Notes under the pieces: model-generated
What the model was told of the DNA's origin: nothing
Databases searched by the model: none
Seen by the model: only the letters and a program-made list of their open reading frames with translations
Shown: positions 58,100-64,000 of the stretch, piece by piece
Numbering within the stretch: position 1 is the stretch's first letter
Layout of the letters: every line of letters begins with the position of its first letter
Program-made: the position numbers and the translations under genes
Assembly: GCA_028641055.1 (NCBI GenBank)
Contig: CM054062.1
Span: forward strand, 17,789,639-17,853,638
Length of the DNA: 64,000 nt
Source: Alopecurus myosuroides
Lineage: Eukaryota > Streptophyta > Magnoliopsida > Poales > Poaceae
Reading direction: 5' to 3'

Positions 58100-59715
58100 T
58101 GATTTGTCATAAACGTACCCTTAATTTCGGATGTTCCATGTTGTTTTCTTATTGTTTCCCACATGTTTGCTATACACTTTATGTCATTTTTATTGATTTT
58201 ACGGACTAACCTATTGACAAGATGCCACATAGCCAGTTCCCCGTTTTCTGTTGTTTTTAGGTTCTGAAAAGTTGTTCTTGAAATATTCTCGGAATTGGAA
58301 ATTTAAAGCCCGGAAGTCTTAGAATTCCCGAAGGTTCCACGGAGTCCCGAAGAGACCCGGAGGGGGGCCTCAGTGGGCCCACACGATAGGGCGGCGCCCC
58401 CTCTTGGCCGCGCCGGTGGTGGTGTGGGGCCCCCAGGCCTCCATCGCCTTTGCCCTTTTGCCTATTTAATCCCCCCGAGACATAAACCCTAGGAGGATAC
58501 CACTTTTACCCGAGAAACACCCGAGGCCGCCTTCACCGTCATCTCAAGATTGGGAGGGGTCTGGAGCTCTCCCCAGCACCCTGCCGGAGGGGGAAATCAT
58601 CACCGGAGGGGTCTACACCACCATGCCCTCCTCCGAAGTGACACGTGAGTAGTTCATCCCTGGACTACAGGTCCATTGCAGTAGCTAGATGGTTTTTCTC
58701 TCCACTTTGTACCTCATGTTTAGATCTTGTGAGCTTCCTATCATGATCAAAATCATCTTTATGTAATGCTACATGTTGTGTTTGCTGTGATCCGATGAAT
58801 GTTGAATGCTATGTCTTCTGATTATCAATCTATCTTGTAATCTTCATGCTATGTCTTCTTATGTTATTTATGATCTTGCATGCTCTCCGTTATTAGTAGA
58901 TGCTCTGGCCAAGTAGATGCTAGTAACTCCAAGAGGGAGTATTTATGCTCGATAGTGGGTTCATGCCTCCTTTTCATCTGTGCTCGAGTGACAGAAATGT
59001 GAAGGATGGAGGATGCGTTGTTGCCATTAGGGAGAAAACAACAATGCTTTGTCTACGGATGATGTTATTGTTTACATTACACACTTTTCTTACTGTGATT
59101 ATCTGTTGCTTGCAACTTAATACCCAACGTTTGTTCGGATGATATTCAGAGTGTGGATTTTTAGTCATAGATGTAGTTGGATAACGGTCTATGTATCTTG
59201 TTGTAATGCCTGCATGAATCACATAGTAATCTTTATGTATTGCATATGCACTACGGTGCAGCCTTCATTTCTGTCAATTGCCCAGTTGTAATTTGTTCAC
59301 CACACATGTTATTTATCTTTCACGGAGAGACACCACTAGTGAACTGTGGACCCTGGTCCTTTTTCTCATACTGATAAAACACCTACTGCTTTCATACTGC
59401 TCTCATACTACTTTCATACTGTTTTCCTACTGTTTTCCACACCACACGTTTAACCTCTTTGTGTTCAGCAAAACCGGTGAGATTGACAACCTCACTGCTT
59501 CGTTGGGGCAAAGTGATTTGATTGTGTTGTGTAGGTTCCACGTTTCTTGTGAACCGGTAGTGCTCCCTGCCATCTCAGCTGCTTCAACCTTGTGAAGTTA
59601 CTCCTTCCTCCTACTAGTTGATTAAACCTTGGTTTCTTACTGAGGGAAAACTGCTGCTGTGCTCCTCATACCTTCCTCTTGGGGTCTCCCAACGAGTGCA
59701 AGATCTGCACCATCA
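58100..59715 (+). repeat. 5' LTR of element E
   Basis: 1616 bp from TGATTTGTCATAAACG to ...GCACCATCA. It has a TATA-like CTATTTAATCC near 58462, followed by an AAACCCTAGG leader found in many grass LTRs. The first 760 bases match 63238-64000 with scattered differences. Confidence 0.88.
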
Positions 59716-59726
59716 AGCTATTTTTC

Positions 59727-59744
59727 TGGTGCCGTTGCCGGGGA
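59727..59744 (+). promoter_or_regulatory. Primer-binding site of element E
   Basis: TGGTGCCGTTGCCGGGGA, one base different from the common TGGCGCCGTTGCCGGGGA site, which pairs with tRNA-Asp in Athila-lineage elements. It lies eleven bases after the LTR end. Confidence 0.85.
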
Positions 59745-59913
59745 GGAAGAGAATTTCTGTAAGGGGAGTCTCTCACTTCCAATCTCTTTACTTTGTTTTA
59801 GGTTTGTTAGTTTATTTAATTTTGTCTAGTTAGCTTCTCTTTATCGAAAAACACAAAAATAATTAGTTCTTATTCTAGTTGGTATTTTTGTCACTTCGTT
59901 GTTATTTTTCATC

Positions 59914-60531
59914 ATGTTGTTCCCTAAGTTTACCCTGAAAGATTTGCCGGTAGGAAGTGGTTCTATACTTGGAAAGGACACTATTAAAGAATTCTTTGAT
60001 CATGTTAGTAAGCATGATAATCTTGAGGAAAAATCCATAGTAGAACTTGCTCCCAATTATGAGACTGCTGCAACTTCTTTAGTTCACATATTAAAAGCTA
60101 GGTTTGTTAACCTCCATCCCATATTACAACATATGTTCCTCAACTTGAATAACATTGAAGATGCTAAGAAAAGAAATTTTATCCTAGAAACTATGCTTAA
60201 AGAATTTGGAGATATTGCTATAGAATCTAGAAAAGTCTTTGCTCGTTTCAATATGCTTGGCTCATGTGTAGACATTGTTGGTGCTCTAGAAAAAACTGAA
60301 TCTAATAACGAAAAGGAGGATAAAATACCAATTCTCTTTAAATTGGTAGCACTGCATGAAGCCCAAGAGAATTTTTTTGATTGGATTGTTCGTGAGAATC
60401 TATTTGATGAAGATAGTAAGCCTAAAATTTCTAAGAGAGGAGGCTCTGAAACTCTCTTAGATAAAATACAATGCATTATTAAGGAATTTCCAAATCTTGA
60501 TTTGAATGCCCCTCCATTTGAAAATACTTGA
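59914..60531 (+). CDS. 205-residue protein of unknown function in element E
   Basis: Intact frame from ATG 59914 (MLFPKFTLKDLP) to TGA 60529-60531, the only long frame in the element and in the position where gag would start. The product is mostly helical and charged, with NLEEKSIVELAPNYETAAT, DAKKRNFILETMLKEFGD and a C-terminal LDKIQCIIKEFPNLDLN. I see no zinc knuckle, no protease motif and no membrane segment. It may be a shortened or replaced gag, or an accessory protein of a non-autonomous family. Its intactness, beside the total absence of pol, suggests it is useful to the element. Confidence 0.75.
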   Translation: MLFPKFTLKDLPVGSGSILGKDTIKEFFDHVSKHDNLEEKSIVELAPNYETAATSLVHILKARFVNLHPILQHMFLNLNNIEDAKKRNFILETMLKEFGDIAIESRKVFARFNMLGSCVDIVGALEKTESNNEKEDKIPILFKLVALHEAQENFFDWIVRENLFDEDSKPKISKRGGSETLLDKIQCIIKEFPNLDLNAPPFENT

Positions 60532-63226
60532 TTCAACTTTTCTAGGCCTAGCTAAAAGGCGTTAAAGAAAAGCACTTCTTTGGAGATAACCCATGGTTTT
60601 ATTTTTGCTTTGTTTTTCTATGTTTTTTAGTAAAGGGGTTGTATACTTCTGTAGAAACTACTTTGTATCTTTCTTATCATGTTCTAGTAGTGCCAAGTAA
60701 GGTTTCTGACGAGAGTTGGAGTTGGTTTTCGGATTTCTGCGAGTAAACAGATTTCTGCTGTCCAATGTAAAAAATCGTATAAAATCCTCGAACATTAGAA
60801 TGATCTGAAATTGTTTATGCTTATTCCTCAGCTAATTCCACAACTTTTTCGTTCTTTAAGTTTTTTCGATCTGAGCAACGTAAGTGCCTCAAAAAAATTC
60901 GTCTTTACAGACTGTTCTGGTTTTGACAGATTCTGCCATTTTTCTTGCATTTGCTCTTTTGTGATGTCAAGTGGATTCCTTTGCTTCACGAAACATCAGT
61001 GGCTGTAGCTAATGTTTAAAAGTATCAATATCACTTGTTCCATACAGAACCAATGGTTTTTTAATTGTTGTACAAACCCTCTAATGCGAATTAATGTTTG
61101 AGTGTGGTGTGAAGGAAGTTTTCAAGGGTTAAGAGAAGAGGTGATATATGTGATCAAGAAGAGTGCAAGGTCAAATCTTGGGGATGCCCCCATGGTTCAT
61201 CCAAGCATATTTTAAGAAGACTCAAGCATCTAAGCTTGGGGATTCCCAAGGCATCCCCTTCTTAATCAACTCTCTATTAGGTCACTTCTCGTGAAACTAT
61301 ATTTTTATTCGATCACATCATATGAAGTTTACTTGGAGCGTCTGTTTGTTTTTATTTTGTTTTCTTTTGTTTTCCTTGCTGAAATAATATAGTTGGATCC
61401 TAGCATTCTTTGTTTGGGAGAGAGACACGCTCCGCTTTTTCGTTTGAACACTTGCTATGCTAGTATTCTTAGTTTTTCTTCTAGCTGCTGCAAAAATTCC
61501 TGTTCAGCTCTTGTTTTCATTGCATCCCTTATTCAGAGCTGTTAGTTTTAGTAGTGTTATGTGAGTCCTCTCATGTTTGCTTGCTGTAGCATTTAGAGAG
61601 TTTTTGTTGAAGCATGTTTTGTATGGTGCTTTTTGGGAAAAGAAACTACTGCTTGAGGTAGAATTTTTAACGGTGCAAGTAGAAGCTTGTATAGACTGTG
61701 GCTAGAAATTTGTCATATAATGCTAGATGTTATTTTAGTTTTAAATTCTTGTGGTTATTGATTAGAATGATTAGCCTCAAATATACGATAGTGTTTAATG
61801 TGCCATTGAAAGAATCATGAGTTGTTCTTGTCATATTGAACTATAAATTTGTGGTGTTCTTCTTTGAATGTTTTATTTGGTTGACTTTGCGCATGCTCAC
61901 ACCATGTTTATGACTATGAACCAGTCACGAATAGCCTCCATGATCATTTAGTTTTTGAACTTTTGGTACCACTTATGGTTTGATTAATGATGTTTATGTC
62001 GCTATGCATGATTATGGCTCTTATGCTCTTTTGATTTGTCGCTCCCAGTCTTTTGCTAGCCTCCACCTATACTGAGTATGAGATCTACTCGTGCATCCAA
62101 CTCCCTAAAACCAAAGTTTTCCCATTGTGTCGACCATACCTACCTACATGTGGTATTTAACTGCCACTCCAAAGTAAATTGCTCATGTGTTACCTTTAAA
62201 ACTTTCAAAATTACTCTTGTTTTGTGCTCCTATTTCAGCTCCTGAGGACGTAAATAGAGATTCTTTATCTCACTTGTTGATTGGACTTTCACACCCCGGA
62301 CTAGTGGCTTCATCCGCTTATCCAATGATAGAAGAGCTGGCAGCGGGGTGCCCAGCCACAAATTAATAACACAAATTCTCTTCACTATTTTTGCCCTTGA
62401 TTTATCAGTCAAAGCATAACTGTGTAAACAAAAGAGAAAGATGGATGACCTTCTACCCAGATGCGTCCTTCTATGGGAGCCGCTCTTTGAGTCTAGTTGG
62501 CTTGTGACGTACTGTATTTTCTGTTTACCATTCGTTGACATAAGCATACACCTCTCTTAAAATATAGATACTCCTCCAAGGCATGTGATTGTTGGCAGGC
62601 ACCCGAGGATTTGGTTAGCCATGGTTTGCGTAAGATGGTTGGGAGGAGTGTCAAGCTTTTTATAGCTGTGTTTAATAAAATAAAAAGCTCTAACACATGA
62701 GTGATCCATGCTTCCCTCTGTGAAGGTCCTTTCTTTTACTTTTATGTTGAGTCTCCATCTTCTAACTTTATGCATAGTTGATACAGCATTTGTTCCATTC
62801 TGAGTTTTATGTGCATTTGTCCCAGAAACATTATTAATTGATTCATGATGTGTTATTGCCTGTTTTCTAATTATTTGTTCTAGTCTTCCTCATGAACTTT
62901 GAAGGTGTCCTAGCATTTATGTTTTGCCCCACTCTTAAGAACTAGCGAAATATCACCTTGACATGTTCTCTCTATACTTGAAACAAACATATATCTTTCT
63001 TTGCATTGTTATTCATGATCTTTTATTTGAGTTACTTCTCATGATGCAAAGTGTTTGCTATGCTTTCTTATTAAATTTCTATTTATCATGCTTGTGTTTA
63101 AGTTCTATGATCTCAGCTTACTTATGCTTTTACATTATTGATGATCATGTTATGTTGGTAGCATGTCACCTCAGAAATTATTATGTTTTTTATCATTTAC
63201 CTACTCGAGGACGAATAGGAACTAAG
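60532..63226 (+). other. Long non-coding internal region of element E
   Basis: About 2.7 kb with no supported frame on either strand. It includes two phrases around CTTGGGGATGCCCC and CTTGGGGATTCCC (61180-61260), similar to the polypurine tract at the 3' LTR, a feature often seen in Athila-like non-coding regions. It is T-rich throughout. Confidence 0.6.
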
Positions 63227-64000
63227 CTTGGGGATGTTGATACATCATAAACATATCCTTAAATTCTGATGTTCCATGTTGTTTTCTTATTGTTTCCCAC
63301 ATGTTTGCTATACACTTTATGTCATTTTTATCGATTTTTCGGACTAACCTATTGACAAGATGCCCCAGAGCAAGTTCCCTGTTTTCTGCTGTTTTTAGTT
63401 TCAGAAAAGTTGTTCTGGAAATATTCTCGGAATTGGAAAATTTGAAGCCCGAAAGTCTTAGAATTCCCGAAGGTTCCACAGAGTCCCAAAGAGACCCAGA
63501 GGGGGGCCTCAGGGGCCCACGCCATAGGGCAGCACGCCCCCTTGGCCGCGCCGGGGGGTGGTGTGGGCCCCCCAGGCCTCCACCGCCTTTGCCCTTTCGC
63601 CTATTTAACCCCCTCGAAACATAAACCCTAGGAGGATACCACTTTTACACGAGAAAAATCCGAGGCCGCTGTCACCATCATCCTGAGATCGAGAGGGGTC
63701 TGGAGCTCTCCCCGGCGCCTTGCCGGAGGGGTAAATCATCACTGGAGGTGTCTACACCACCATGCCCTCCTCCAAAGTGATGCATGAGTAGTTCATCTCT
63801 GGACTACGTTTCCATAGCAGTAGCTAGATGGTTGTTCTCTCCACTTTGTACCTCATGTTTAGATCTTGTGAGCTGCCTATCATGATCAAGATCATCTTTA
63901 TGTAATGCTACATGTTGTGTTGCTGAGATCTGATGAATGTTGAATGCTATGTCTTCTGATTATCAATCTATCATGTTATCTTCATGCTTATGTTATTTAT
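63227..64000 (+). repeat. Polypurine tract and 3' LTR of element E (partial)
   Basis: AGCTTGGGGATGT at 63225-63237 is followed by the LTR start TGATACATCATAAAC at 63238. 763 bases of LTR are present before the window ends. It matches the 5' LTR, including the TATA-like box (CTATTTAACC near 63601). Confidence 0.88.

Larger units (their letters stand above)
58100..64000 (+). mobile_element. Element E: pol-less Athila-lineage retrotransposon, right LTR cut by window end
   Basis: 5' LTR 58100-59715, primer site 59727-59744, one 205-codon frame, a long non-coding stretch, polypurine tract and 3' LTR from 63238. Both LTRs begin TGAT and run in parallel. The primer site GGTGCCGTTGCCGGGG and the tract AAGCTTGGGGATGT are typical of Athila-lineage elements in grasses. 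The internal region is only 3.5 kb and has no protease, reverse transcriptase or integrase. It is inserted in the 3' LTR of A; the duplication cannot be checked because the right end lies outside the window. Confidence 0.9.

Overview
The window is repeat-rich plant nuclear DNA. It looks like the intergenic space of a large-genome grass, probably a pooid. That placement is an inference from the transposon lineages: Tat-lineage Ty3/gypsy elements with an antisense extra gene, an Athila-lineage element with 1.6-kb LTRs, a Del/Tekay-type element with 3.6-kb LTRs, grass-type Helitrons, a Pack-MULE and a Stowaway-like MITE. I found no intact host gene, no RNA gene and nothing prokaryotic. Almost every base can be assigned to a transposon inside another transposon, and most boundaries are fixed by target-site duplications (TSDs).

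Layout. Element A (Tat lineage, + strand) is the outer host. It contributes 1-3056, 31617-32186 and 54871-58099: the end of its integrase, an antisense multi-exon gene on the - strand and the start of its 3' LTR. Element B (3057-31611, - strand, TSD CTCTA, two 883-bp LTRs identical by eye) sits in A's antisense gene. B has decayed gag-pol on the - strand and a nearly intact eight-exon antisense gene on the + strand. B is in turn hit by D (9844-13375, solo LTR, TSD ATGCT) and C (15747-25359, + strand, TSD ATTCT). C lacks reverse transcriptase, RNase H and integrase, but keeps an open gag-protease frame and an intact eight-exon antisense gene of 830 codons.

Element F (32187-54865, - strand, TSD GCGGG) is a decayed Del/Tekay-type element, also inside A's antisense gene. 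Its 5' LTR is split by an 11.6-kb Helitron block (41974-53557) inserted exactly between A and T. The block holds a 1.35-kb Pack-MULE (44218-45567, 10-bp TSD) with a rearranged piece of a Mn-dependent ADP-ribose/CDP-alcohol diphosphatase gene, a hAT-like element (45856-49405, 8-bp TSD) split by a - strand Helitron (about 46048-48913), a head-to-tail second Helitron (from 50250) and a small MITE. Element E (58100 to the window end) is a pol-less Athila-lineage element inserted in A's 3' LTR.

The most interesting system is the antisense gene. It occurs in three distinct Tat-lineage elements (A, B, C), always opposite to gag-pol and downstream of it. Each copy has a candidate TATA box, a shared N-terminal domain (PF04195 type, 'putative gypsy type transposon'), spliced acidic, basic and coiled-coil exons, and a C-terminal domain that looks related between A and C. 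It is better preserved than pol in B and C, which suggests it matters for propagation of elements that depend on proteins supplied in trans.
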